DNA of 64,000 bases from the NCBI RefSeq assembly GCF_021654795.1, contig NZ_AP025344.1, positions 5,022,501-5,086,500 on the forward strand. Reading direction: 5' to 3'. Under the pieces are notes generated by a model. That model ran no database searches. It was not told where the DNA came from and saw only the letters and a program-made list of their open reading frames with translations. Origin of the DNA: Paenibacillus dendritiformis. Its GTDB lineage: Bacteria > Bacillota > Bacilli > Paenibacillales > Paenibacillaceae. Position numbers and translations under genes: made by a program. Below, piece after piece: positions 44,570 to 53,446 of this stretch (its first letter is position 1; each line of letters starts with the position of its first letter).

Positions 44570-44755
44570 CTATTTAAAAATCTTGTCTGTTTCCTTTGTC
44601 GCTCTGGAGATCAAGTTTTCCAGGAACGCCGTAATTTGCTCTCTAAAGACAAGCGCCAACACCACGATCACCGCGATAATAATGACAATCTCCACCATGC
44701 CGAGCCCGTCTTCCTCTTTCCACAGCCGTTTAAAAAACAGTAAGTCTTTGTCCAT
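44570..44755 (-). CDS. flp: Flp-type major pilin
   Basis: This 61-residue prepilin has a short basic leader, then EEDGLGMVEIVIIIAVIVVLALVF. Cleavage after Gly17 would put Glu22 at +5, as in type IVb Flp pilins, with one hydrophobic helix and a short polar tail. It should form the pilus fibre. AAGGAAG precedes the ATG. Confidence 0.88.
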   Translation of the reverse strand: MDKDLLFFKRLWKEEDGLGMVEIVIIIAVIVVLALVFREQITAFLENLISRATKETDKIFK

Positions 44756-44850
44756 GTCCGCTTCCTTCTTTCCGATCCCATTTTCTTTGTGATTATTTTC
44801 CTGAGTGTTTCCTGAATTATTTTTTCTTGATTATTTCGCCGCTTCATCTC

Positions 44851-45732
44851 CTACTTCATCAAAAGCAGGGCGGGAGCGCCCACGATGCCCAGGATGACCA
44901 GGAACATCAACATCATCGGAAAGACCAGCTTCGCCGACGCTTCCTCCCCTCTCCGGCGGGCCACCGCCTTGCGCTTCTCCCACAGCTGCCGGCCGACATC
45001 CTGCATCGCCAGCACGAATGTATCTCCGCCCCTGCGCTGATTGATCAGCACCGTCGTAACGAACATCGAAACCTCCGGAAGAGAACATCGCTTCGCGAAT
45101 TGCTCCATTGCCTGCGCGAACGAATACCCGTTATGCACATCCTGCTGCATCCTGGCAAGCTCAGCGTAAAGCGGGTGGCTCCATTCCTCCCGCTTACGAT
45201 CGGTGCAGATGGCCAGCGCCTTCGGCACCGTCTCTCCCGCCTGCACGAGCAAGGTCAGCTTGCCGATCAGCTCCGGCAGCTCCAATTGGAGGTCCTGCTT
45301 TTTCCGCTCCGCCCGGTTCAGCGTGTCCTTCACCTTGGCCAGCGGCAGAACGAAGGCAACCAGCATGCCGCCAACCAGATTCGTCACGCTCCCGTCCGTC
45401 AGCGCCGGCAGCAGCAAAGTCCCGCAGAGGCCCGTATACAGGTACAACGCCAGCTCGGCCAGCAGCACCCGGTACATCGTATGGCTCCGGGCCGGGCCGT
45501 GGATCTGCATCAACGCTTGGCGAACCGGAGACAGAGCCGGATGCGTATCGAGAACCGGTTGGACCCTCTCCAGCCAGCGCAGCGGCGCCGCGAGCCAGCG
45601 GACCGTCTTGATCCGGGGATTTATGCCGGCCAGCAGCGTCCCGTAACGCGGCTGATTCCTATGATTGAGCAGCAGGAACAGGAGAAGCAGTAAGGCGGAT
45701 CCGCAAGCCCATATCCATGGCGGCAGCATCAT
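44851..45732 (-). CDS. tadC: Tad platform protein TadC (type II secretion F family)
   Basis: This 293-residue protein has membrane segments near both ends and in the middle, and a T2SSF cytoplasmic domain at about 150-270 (LPELIGKLTLLVQAGETVPKAL, then GGDTFVLAMQDVGRQLWEKRK). It forms the inner-membrane platform with TadB. It begins 41 bases after tadB. Confidence 0.87.
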   Translation of the reverse strand: MMLPPWIWACGSALLLLLFLLLNHRNQPRYGTLLAGINPRIKTVRWLAAPLRWLERVQPVLDTHPALSPVRQALMQIHGPARSHTMYRVLLAELALYLYTGLCGTLLLPALTDGSVTNLVGGMLVAFVLPLAKVKDTLNRAERKKQDLQLELPELIGKLTLLVQAGETVPKALAICTDRKREEWSHPLYAELARMQQDVHNGYSFAQAMEQFAKRCSLPEVSMFVTTVLINQRRGGDTFVLAMQDVGRQLWEKRKAVARRRGEEASAKLVFPMMLMFLVILGIVGAPALLLMK

Positions 45733-45773
45733 GTCCCCATCACCTCATCCAAAAAAATGATGTAACCAGCGCG

Positions 45774-46547
45774 CTACACGCGGATATCCATCAGCTTGCG
45801 AATCAACCACGCGCCAAGCAGCAGAAGCAGCAGCGCCGCCGTGGCGATAACGCGGCCGACGCCTTCATACAGCGCCGCCATGAAATCCGGGGAAGCGAGA
45901 TTAAGAAAGGCCAAAAACAGGAACGGAGCGGCCATCATCACTTTCATCTCCAACCGCTTCTGGGCGACAAGAACGTCAATCTCCTGCTTAATATCCATCT
46001 TCTCGCCAATGACGGAAGACGTTCTCCGCACGACCTCGATCAAATCTCCTCCCGTCCGCTTGCAGGTGACCAGCACGTCGGCGAAATTCGATATATCCTC
46101 CTGGGCGGCCCGGCGGCTCAAATCCATTACCGCCTGCTCGATCGGTTCCCCATTTTCCATCCGCATCGCAATAATTCGCAACTCTCGCTCCATCTCCACC
46201 TCGGTTCCCGGGTAGAGCAGCTTCAAATCGGCTATCGCCTCGCGGAACGCATTCTCCATAGAGCGTCCGGCTGACAACGACGAGGATAAGGAATAAAGTG
46301 CTTGCTTGAACTGCTGTGCAAGCCGGGTCCGCTTGCGCGCGAGCAGCGCTTGGCGGCGAATGCGGGTATAGCGCATTCCGGCGGCAGCCAACAGGAGCAT
46401 CCCCAGCCAATGCTGATAGAACAAGTAACCGACGGCGGCCATGACAGCGGCTCCTGTACTCAGGGCCGCAATTTTCTCCCCGGGGTTCAACCTATACTCG
46501 CTGTATTGCGGCAGCCGCTGTTCCGCCGTCTCCGGCTGCTTCCTCAT
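45774..46547 (-). CDS. tadB: Tad platform protein TadB (type II secretion F family)
   Basis: This 257-residue protein has two N-terminal membrane segments (about 28-60) and a T2SSF domain (QFKQALYSLSSSLSAGRSMENAFREAIADL, then CKRTGGDLIEVVRRTS), followed by two C-terminal helices. It pairs with TadC. AAGGAGGTGA precedes the ATG. The gene overlaps the 3' end of tadA by 56 bases. Confidence 0.88.
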   Translation of the reverse strand: MRKQPETAEQRLPQYSEYRLNPGEKIAALSTGAAVMAAVGYLFYQHWLGMLLLAAAGMRYTRIRRQALLARKRTRLAQQFKQALYSLSSSLSAGRSMENAFREAIADLKLLYPGTEVEMERELRIIAMRMENGEPIEQAVMDLSRRAAQEDISNFADVLVTCKRTGGDLIEVVRRTSSVIGEKMDIKQEIDVLVAQKRLEMKVMMAAPFLFLAFLNLASPDFMAALYEGVGRVIATAALLLLLLGAWLIRKLMDIRV

Positions 46548-47820
46548 CGGTATTCACCTCCTTGTCCCACGGGAGCCGCAGCCCGGCCATCGCCAGCTTG
46601 CGCCGGTTCCGAAGCATATGATGCGGGGCAAGGCGCCCGGCCACATGCCCTTCTTCAGTGCGGGACTCCTCGAACCGGAACAAGGGCGCGAGGCGAACCT
46701 CCCCGTCATGCATGCCGATAACCTCCGAAATCTCCATCACCTTGCGCGAGCCGTCGCGAAGACGGGCCAGATGCACGATAATATCGATGGCTGAGGCGAT
46801 CTGCCGCCGCACGACCTCGACGGGAAGATTCGCGCCGCTCAGCACCATCGTCTCCAGGCGGCTGAGCATATCGGCGGGTCCGTTGCTATGGCCTGTGGAC
46901 AAGGATCCGTCATGGCCGGTATTCATCGCCTGCAGCATATCGAGCGCCTCCGGCCCCCGAACTTCCCCGACGATGATGCGGTCCGGTCGCATCCGCAGCG
47001 AGGCACGGATCAAATCCCGCATCGAGACGGCCCCCTTTCCTTCCGTATTGGGATTGCGTGTCTCCAGCGACACCAGATTCGGAACGGTGCGAATCTGGAG
47101 TTCGGCCGCATCCTCGATCGTAATGACTCGTTCCCGGGGAGGAATATACTGCGACAATGCATTCAGAAATGTCGTCTTGCCCGATCCAGTCCCCCCGCTG
47201 ATAAAAATATTGAACCTGGCGGCGACCAGCGTCTGCAGAAGCAAAACGGCCTCCTCGTTCACCGCGCCCAACCGGATCAGGGCGTCCATCTTCATCGGCT
47301 CGGCCGGGAATTTGCGAATCGTGACCGTCGGCCCCTGGAGGGCGATCGGCGGCAGGACAACATGCACCCGCGAGCCGTCGGGAAGCCGGGCATCCACGAT
47401 CGGGGACGATTCATTGACAACCCGGTTCACTTGGGACACGACCGCCTGGATGACATCCTCCAGCTTCTGCTCGTTCTCAAAGCCAATCTCCATCCGTTCG
47501 ACCCGCCCCTTGCGCTCGATGAAGCACTCCCGATAACTGTTGATCATAATCTCCGTAATGTCCGGATCGTCGACCAACGGCTGGAGAGCGTCCAGGCCGC
47601 GGAACGAATAATAGACCCGCTTGACGATCTGCTCCAAGGCTTCCGACGTGAACTGCCCTGCTTGGGGGCTGGAGAACAGCGTCTGCTCAATTCTCCCCTT
47701 GAGCGCTTCATCCGGAATCGGGTCGCCCCATTCCAGGCTGTCGCGAACGCGTTGCCGGGTCCAGGCATACGCTTCATCCATCGCTTCCGGAACGGAAGGA
47801 ACTGCCGCGCGCTCGTTCAT
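46492..47820 (-). CDS. tadA: Tad pilus assembly ATPase TadA/CpaF
   Basis: This is a 442-residue type II/IV secretion ATPase. It has an N-terminal domain with ITEIMINSYRECFIERKGRVE, Walker A GGTGSGKT (209-216, Lys215), an Asp box in RVITIEDAAELQI, Walker B and the His box in RIIVGEVRGPEALDMLQAMNTGHDGSLSTGHSN. It powers pilin assembly. GGAAGGGGAG precedes the ATG at 47820, which overlaps the upstream gene by 4 bases. Confidence 0.95.
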   Translation of the reverse strand: MNERAAVPSVPEAMDEAYAWTRQRVRDSLEWGDPIPDEALKGRIEQTLFSSPQAGQFTSEALEQIVKRVYYSFRGLDALQPLVDDPDITEIMINSYRECFIERKGRVERMEIGFENEQKLEDVIQAVVSQVNRVVNESSPIVDARLPDGSRVHVVLPPIALQGPTVTIRKFPAEPMKMDALIRLGAVNEEAVLLLQTLVAARFNIFISGGTGSGKTTFLNALSQYIPPRERVITIEDAAELQIRTVPNLVSLETRNPNTEGKGAVSMRDLIRASLRMRPDRIIVGEVRGPEALDMLQAMNTGHDGSLSTGHSNGPADMLSRLETMVLSGANLPVEVVRRQIASAIDIIVHLARLRDGSRKVMEISEVIGMHDGEVRLAPLFRFEESRTEEGHVAGRLAPHHMLRNRRKLAMAGLRLPWDKEVNTDEEAAGDGGTAAAAIQRV

Positions 47821-48956
47821 GAGACTCCCCTTCCGGACGGCGGCCCATGAAGAAGCTGACGGTCGGCCCACTCGGCGATGGCAGATTGATAGACGGCCGA
47901 CTTCAGCCACTGATCGATGCGGTGCATCTGCTTCCAGCCCGGAATATAGGGCAAATAACCGGTAACCGGCGCATCTCGGTGCATCCAGCGGTTCGCCATC
48001 ATGCCCATATAGCGGTTTACGAGCAGCGCAAGTTTGCGAATCCGGGCGCGGACCGCCGCATCGGCGGAGCGTTCCCATTGCCGGAACAGAAGGTCCGTCT
48101 TGTGCACATGCGGCAAATCATCCTGCAGCAGCCAGATGATTCCATCCGCATCTTCCCACAGGGGAGCGAACGCCGGTTGGGAGAACCCTCCCTCCGCAAT
48201 AACGAGGTCGTACCGCCCGCTCCGCCGAAGCAGCCGGAGCAGCCTTCGCATGAGCGGCCCGTCAATCCCTTCCCATTCCTTCATCCAATCGGCTGGAGCG
48301 AATATCTCCGCGCCTTCCATATCAGGAACGCTAAGGATATACGGTTCCAGCTCCAGGGGGTCTCCCGCCGGTTCCTTCCGCAGGTAATACAAAAGCCGCG
48401 CCAACGGAGTGAGCGACGCAAGCACCGGCGAAGCATGCAGAAGCGCATATTCCTGCACCGGGTCAACATTCAACAGCATGACTCGCTTCCCCTTGGCTGC
48501 CGCATGGCGGGCGAGATGAAGGGCTGCCGTCGTCTTGCCGGCCCCTCCCAGCGAGCTGACCCCGAGCAGCATGCAGGAGCGGCTGTCCGCCCGGAAGGCA
48601 GCGCCCCCGTATTCCGCCCGGCAGCGTTCAATCAAGGATTGGAACAACTGCGGAAGCGGCTGATACGGACTCTCTGACGCACAGACGAACGGCAATGCAT
48701 CAAGCCGCTCCTCCGCCGACAATGCCGTAATCAAGATTCCATCCAACTCCTCCCCGTTCATCTCCCGCAGCACTTCCGGATCGGCGACGATCATATGGAT
48801 GCCCGGCTTCAATCCCAGGTAACGGCGGAGCGTGTCCGCCTGAGTGAACACCCGGAGTTGAAGCTGTTCCGCATAATCGGACAGCTTCCAATATTCGGTC
48901 CATGCATCGAGCATTCGCTTGTGCGGATGAACGGCGACAATATCCCAAGCCTTCAT
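47817..48956 (-). CDS. TadZ/CpaE-like ATPase
   Basis: This 379-residue protein has an N-terminal receiver-like region (residues about 1-110) and a ParA/MinD-type domain from about 127 (MLLGVSSLGGAGKTTAALHLARH, Lys141). The deviant Walker motif GGAGKTT lacks the usual first lysine seen in MinD. TadZ proteins place the Tad machinery at the cell pole. It is the first gene of the operon; GAGGAGGGG precedes the ATG at 48956. Confidence 0.82.
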   Translation of the reverse strand: MKAWDIVAVHPHKRMLDAWTEYWKLSDYAEQLQLRVFTQADTLRRYLGLKPGIHMIVADPEVLREMNGEELDGILITALSAEERLDALPFVCASESPYQPLPQLFQSLIERCRAEYGGAAFRADSRSCMLLGVSSLGGAGKTTAALHLARHAAAKGKRVMLLNVDPVQEYALLHASPVLASLTPLARLLYYLRKEPAGDPLELEPYILSVPDMEGAEIFAPADWMKEWEGIDGPLMRRLLRLLRRSGRYDLVIAEGGFSQPAFAPLWEDADGIIWLLQDDLPHVHKTDLLFRQWERSADAAVRARIRKLALLVNRYMGMMANRWMHRDAPVTGYLPYIPGWKQMHRIDQWLKSAVYQSAIAEWADRQLLHGPPSGRGVS

Positions 48957-48995
48957 CTCTCTTCCCCTCCTCTTCCGGCACGGATTCGCAAAACG

Positions 48996-49058
48996 CAAAA
49001 AGCACCGCCATCAAGCAGGACATGCGCTGCATGTCCCATCTGCTTGATGACGGTGCTT
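48996..49058 (-). terminator. Terminator-like hairpin in the leader of the tad operon
   Basis: On the minus strand AGCACCGTCATCAAGCAG pairs with CTGCTTGATGGCGGTGCT, with GGACATGC/GCATGTCC nested in the loop, and TTTTTGCG follows. It lies between a putative promoter (49089-49117) and tadZ. It may be an attenuator; otherwise it ends transcription from the chemoreceptor gene. Confidence 0.75.
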
Positions 49059-49088
49059 CCGTACCAACGTTCGTGTGAAGTTATTCCT

Positions 49089-49117
49089 AACATACCATAA
49101 TCTTGCTGCCGTTGCAA
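49089..49117 (-). promoter_or_regulatory. Putative promoter of the tad operon
   Basis: On the minus strand TTGCAA and TATGTT are 17 bases apart, about 130 bases before tadZ. If real, the transcript would carry the terminator-like hairpin as a leader. Confidence 0.5.
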
Positions 49118-49130
49118 CCGGCTTTTTTGG

Positions 49131-49163
49131 ATGCCCGCATCCTGGCTGCAAGAATGCGGGCAT
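49131..49163. terminator. Hairpin after the chemoreceptor gene
   Basis: ATGCCCGCAT pairs perfectly with ATGCGGGCAT, 33 bases past the chemoreceptor stop. No T-tract follows on the minus strand. Confidence 0.4.
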
Positions 49164-49195
49164 GCTGCAAGTGCGCACGGCACCTGCCTGTCCAC

Positions 49196-51376
49196 TTAGT
49201 ATTTGAACTGGGACAGCGTATCCTTCAGGTTGGTGGATACCTCCTCCAACTGCTGGGACAGCTCGACCAAGCGGTTGGAAATGTTCAATTGCTCGGTGCT
49301 GAGCGACGCCACCTCTTCCGAAGTAGCCGAGGCTTCTTCCGCAACCGCGCTTACGTTGCTCATTGCTTCGACGAGAATCGACTGCGCCTCGTTCAGGCGG
49401 TCGATCGAACCGGTGACATTGCCGAGATGCTCGATCATGCCGCCCATCTGCTGTTGAACCGTGCCGAAAATGGCATCCGTCTCCTGCACCGCTTCGGCTT
49501 GCTTCTGGAATATCGGGAACGCGGCGGACAGCGCCGCTACCGTCTCGGTAATCTCCGTCTCGATCCGCTCCGTAATCTGCCCGACGACATCGATCGATTG
49601 CCGCGATTGATCCGCGAGGTTCCGAATCTCGTCGGCCACCACCATGAAGCCTTTGCCGGCGGCTCCCGCCCGCGCCGCTTCGATAGTCGCGTTCAGAGAC
49701 AAAATATTCGTCTGCTTCGTCATGTTATGGATCATTTCCAATACTTTGCGAATCGACCGCGTGCTCTCGCTTAATTGCTTGATCCGCTCCGCCAGCGAAC
49801 GCATCATTTCTCCTGTCGATTCCGTTCTGGTCAAGAGCGAATTCATGTTGGATGCTCCCAATTCGCTGGACTGGGCAACCGCTTGAGCGGAGGTATCCAT
49901 CTGCACATTCGCATCGATGACATGCTTCATGTGCGAAGCCATATTATGGGTCAAGTCATGCCCGCGCTCGGCCTCGACAGCCAGCGAGGTCGCGCCCTTG
50001 GCGATCTCTTCCGTCGCCACGGCAATCTCTTTCGCCGAGATCGCGGTCGAACGGGAAGCTTCCGACAGGGATTCCGCCGTGTCCAATACGGAGCGCGCGC
50101 TCGCCTCGGTGCTCTGAACGAGCGACGTAATCTGCTCCATCATCGTATTGAAGCCGGCAGACAGCTGCCCGATTTCGTCTTTGGTCTTCACGGTCGCCCG
50201 AACGGCCAGATTGCCTTGCGCCCCTTCATTCATCAGAGCGAGCAGCCTTACCATTGGCGTCGCTACCCATTGAATGACTAATCCCCCGAGAATAATGGCC
50301 AGCAGGGCCGCCCCGCCCATAGACAAGAACGTAACCAGGAGAATCGCGCCGGCGTCCTTGGTCAACTCCGTCACCGGCACGGCTCCGACAAGCGTCCAGC
50401 CATTCACCTTAATCTGATCATAGACGAGCATCATCTTGCCGTCCTGATCGGAATATACGATGGAGCTTCCGCTGAGCTTCTTCTGCCCTTCTTCCTTGAC
50501 CGGCTGAAGCCATTCGGCAGCGGCCTGAGTCAGCAGCTTATCGTCCGGAGCATAAATATACTGCCCGCTCGGATTCAAAATTTGAATGCTGGAGCCGTCG
50601 CCGATATGAATGTCCCGCAACGAATTTTTCAGCGTGCGCTGCTTGATTTCCAAATAAATAATAAAGTTCGCCTCGCCCGAGTTCAGATCCCGCATCGGTC
50701 TCGCAATCCCGAATGTCGGCTCCGCGGCATCGCTCAGACCGCCCAGTTGCGTGCTGACCCATACCGATTGTCCGCTGCTGCTCTTCGCCTCCTGGAACCA
50801 ATCGGCTTCCCACACTTTGTCAAGACCGCGGCGGACGCCCATGGCGGCGATCACCAGATCGGTCTTTTCCTTCGGAATCAAATATATATTTTCGATCTGA
50901 TCATTGCTCATGCTGAAGGTCTGCAGCGTCTTCGAGATGCTGTCAATCGCCTGGATCATATCATAAGTGCCATCCTTGAGGCCTTTCAGCTTCGCCACCT
51001 GAGTCTTCAAGTTCGGATCGAACATAATCTGCATCGTCATATTGTTGAACTGCGTAAGCTGCATGTCCAACTTCTGGGATGCTTGAATCATCGTCTGGTA
51101 GCTGGATTCCGCCGAGCGATCTTCGATCGCATTCTTCGCTACCGAGTAAGAGAACATCCCGACGGCGAAGACGAACACAATAATGCTGATTACGAACACC
51201 AGGAAGAGCTTCGCCCCGACCGATCGGGCCGGACTTTTGAACACGGAGGACGAGACCATCTTCACCGTCTGTTTCACCGAATTCACAAAAGCGCGCTCTT
51301 TCCGCTGTTCCGCTTTTGCTTGGGGCGCTTTTTGCCCTGATGTCCTCTTTTTGTTTTTCTGTTGCTTCTCCTTCAA
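49196..51376 (-). CDS. Methyl-accepting chemotaxis protein
   Basis: This 726-residue receptor has a Lys/Gln-rich N-terminal cytoplasmic tail (about 55 residues), membrane helix 1 (about 56-78), an extracellular Cache-type sensor (about 80-340), membrane helix 2 (about 345-368) and a HAMP domain. The MCP signalling domain carries the tip segment ILSLNATIEAARAGAAGKGFMVVADEIRNLADQS. It would report a chemical stimulus to CheA/CheW. The TTG at 51376 is favoured because AAGGAG is 9 bases upstream; the ATG at 51385 abuts that site. Confidence 0.9.
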   Translation of the reverse strand: MKEKQQKNKKRTSGQKAPQAKAEQRKERAFVNSVKQTVKMVSSSVFKSPARSVGAKLFLVFVISIIVFVFAVGMFSYSVAKNAIEDRSAESSYQTMIQASQKLDMQLTQFNNMTMQIMFDPNLKTQVAKLKGLKDGTYDMIQAIDSISKTLQTFSMSNDQIENIYLIPKEKTDLVIAAMGVRRGLDKVWEADWFQEAKSSSGQSVWVSTQLGGLSDAAEPTFGIARPMRDLNSGEANFIIYLEIKQRTLKNSLRDIHIGDGSSIQILNPSGQYIYAPDDKLLTQAAAEWLQPVKEEGQKKLSGSSIVYSDQDGKMMLVYDQIKVNGWTLVGAVPVTELTKDAGAILLVTFLSMGGAALLAIILGGLVIQWVATPMVRLLALMNEGAQGNLAVRATVKTKDEIGQLSAGFNTMMEQITSLVQSTEASARSVLDTAESLSEASRSTAISAKEIAVATEEIAKGATSLAVEAERGHDLTHNMASHMKHVIDANVQMDTSAQAVAQSSELGASNMNSLLTRTESTGEMMRSLAERIKQLSESTRSIRKVLEMIHNMTKQTNILSLNATIEAARAGAAGKGFMVVADEIRNLADQSRQSIDVVGQITERIETEITETVAALSAAFPIFQKQAEAVQETDAIFGTVQQQMGGMIEHLGNVTGSIDRLNEAQSILVEAMSNVSAVAEEASATSEEVASLSTEQLNISNRLVELSQQLEEVSTNLKDTLSQFKY

Positions 51377-51680
51377 TTGTTTCATCTCCTTGTCACAGTT
51401 GCGTTCTTAGCTGCGAATACGGCGATAGCGCTATCTCCGTTCGTGGCGATATTCAGATATTCATTCGAGACAAGCTCTGCGACTATGGTGCTTGCGAACC
51501 ATATGGCTAGCGGCCGCCTGTTCATGCCGCATGCAGTTCCGCAGGTTGCCGTCCGGCTGCGCAAAGCACTGTCATGGTAAATAAGGGCACATAATATAAG
51601 TATCGGATCGTAGGTCCTATTTCACAATAGGATCAGGGAAAATTTCTCTGAGAATGTAGCACGCCCATGGAATTTTACCC
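51377..51680. other. Intergenic region upstream of the chemoreceptor
   Basis: No gene or clear promoter was identified. Short frames here lack ribosome sites. Confidence 0.4.
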
Positions 51681-51724
51681 AAAAAAAAGACCGCATACCT
51701 ACGAGCTTGACGCAGATATCGGTC
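51681..51724 (-). terminator. Rho-independent terminator after the antiporter gene
   Basis: On the minus strand GACCG pairs with CGGTC across an imperfect stem and is followed by eight T residues. Confidence 0.75.
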
Positions 51725-51766
51725 TATAGTTGTTTTTTGTCGATGCATGACGTATATCCTCTCGTA

Positions 51767-53260
51767 CTATGGCGCCTCTCCGTCCGCTTCCCGGTTCGGG
51801 CCGGAGCAGTATCCCTCCTTGACCGGCTCGGTGAACATGCTGCGCACCGTATCCAGGTTTTTTTTGGCCACGAGCACATAAGCGACGTCGCCGGCCTGCA
51901 AGCGGGTATGCCCCCGGGGGGCCAGCATTTCTTCCCCGCGCACGATGGCGGTGATCAGCGTATCTTCCGGCAGCCCCAGTTGCTCCAGGGTGACGTTCTC
52001 GACACAGGTTCCCGGTTCAATTGACTTTTTGACCATATCCAGATTCGTCTTCCCGACCGAGACCAATTCGAGCCCTTGCGATATTCCCGCAGACGGATCC
52101 CCGGCCAACCCCAGCCTCCTCGCCAGAGGAGAAATGGTCGCTCCCTGCACCAACGCCGAGGTCAGGACGATAAAGAAGATGACATTGAAGAACAATTGCC
52201 CCTGCTCCAGCCCCGCGATCATCGGGTAGGTGGCGAGCACAATGGGCACGGCGCCTTTCAATCCCGCCCAGGCAATCAGCGTCTGCTCGCGCAGCGAGAA
52301 GCGCCCGAACAGCAAGCTCGCCGCCACCCCCAGCGGACGCGCGATCAGCATCAAAATCAGCGACAGCAGGATCGCCTGCCACATCACTTCAACCAGTTCC
52401 CCGGGAAAGACGAGAAGCCCTAGCAGAATGAACATCAAAATCTGCATCATCCAGGCGAAGCCTTCATTGAAGCGGGTAATCGTGAAGCGGTATTGCAAAT
52501 CGGCGTTGCCCAGCACCAGCGCCATGACGTAGACGGCCAGGAACCCGCTGCCGTGCAGCATCGCGGCTCCGCTGTACGTCACGATAGCCAGTCCGATCGA
52601 GAGCACCGGATACAGTCCGGAGGTGTCCAGATGAATCCGGTTGACGAGCTGTATCGCCAACCAGCCAACGCCCAGCCCGAATAAGAGTCCGAATCCCATT
52701 TCCCACAGGAATGACAAAAACATGTAGAACAGATTCGCATTCGGCGTCTGGATCCACTCAATTAATGACACAGTGAGAAATACCGCCATTGGGTCGTTCG
52801 TGCCCGACTCCGCCTCCAATGTCGAGGACAGCTTGCGCTTGACCCGCTGGCTCCCCATGACCGCAAACACGGCCGCCGCGTCGGTGGAGCCGACAATCGC
52901 GCCGATGAGCAAACCTTCCTTCCAGGAGATATCGAGAATATAGGCCGCGCACAGGCCGAACACCAAGGCGGTTACGGCAACGCCGAGCGTAGCAAGCGAG
53001 ACGGCTGCGCCGACCACGGGCCGCATTTGCTTCCAGCTTGTCTGCATCCCCCCTTCGAACAGAATCACAATCAGCGCCAATATTCCGAATAACTGCGTCA
53101 GCTTCGTATTATCGAAGTAGATGAACCGGTTCATGATCATGCCGACAGCGATGAACAGCACGAGCGAAGGAACGTTAAAGCGATTCGAAAACTTGGCGCT
53201 GACGACTCCGGCCAGCAGCAAAATGCCAAGCAGAAAGATAATCGTGTCGGTTGTCCACAA
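51767..53260 (-). CDS. CPA1-type cation (K+ or Na+)/H+ antiporter with TrkA-C domain
   Basis: This 497-residue protein has about 12-13 membrane helices with the antiporter motifs LFEGGMQTSW, GAIVGSTDAAAVFAVM and ESGTNDPMAVFLT (conserved Asp). A cytoplasmic TrkA-C (RCK_C) domain at about 400-480 (LEQLGLPEDTLITAIVRGEEMLAPRGHTRLQAGDVAYVLV) likely senses a nucleotide or ion. The layout resembles NhaP2/CvrA K+/H+ antiporters. It starts at TTG 53260 behind GGAGGTG. Confidence 0.87.
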   Translation of the reverse strand: MWTTDTIIFLLGILLLAGVVSAKFSNRFNVPSLVLFIAVGMIMNRFIYFDNTKLTQLFGILALIVILFEGGMQTSWKQMRPVVGAAVSLATLGVAVTALVFGLCAAYILDISWKEGLLIGAIVGSTDAAAVFAVMGSQRVKRKLSSTLEAESGTNDPMAVFLTVSLIEWIQTPNANLFYMFLSFLWEMGFGLLFGLGVGWLAIQLVNRIHLDTSGLYPVLSIGLAIVTYSGAAMLHGSGFLAVYVMALVLGNADLQYRFTITRFNEGFAWMMQILMFILLGLLVFPGELVEVMWQAILLSLILMLIARPLGVAASLLFGRFSLREQTLIAWAGLKGAVPIVLATYPMIAGLEQGQLFFNVIFFIVLTSALVQGATISPLARRLGLAGDPSAGISQGLELVSVGKTNLDMVKKSIEPGTCVENVTLEQLGLPEDTLITAIVRGEEMLAPRGHTRLQAGDVAYVLVAKKNLDTVRSMFTEPVKEGYCSGPNREADGEAP

Positions 53261-53446
53261 TGTTTTTCACCTCCGCTGACACCGTATGGTCCGACTACAA
53301 TACTAGGATACCCAATTTGGGGGAGGCGCAAATAAGCCGGAGTCTGCTAATGCATCTCCGGCTCTTCGTCTTGCTGATTCTATGCTATGTGAAATTATCG
53401 CTTTCATCATATGGATAGGAATCGAATCATTGCAGATAAATAAATG

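Noticed and set aside
48957..49195. c-di-GMP riboswitch ahead of the tad operon
   Set aside because: The conserved cores of the class I and class II aptamers are absent; only a terminator-like hairpin is seen.
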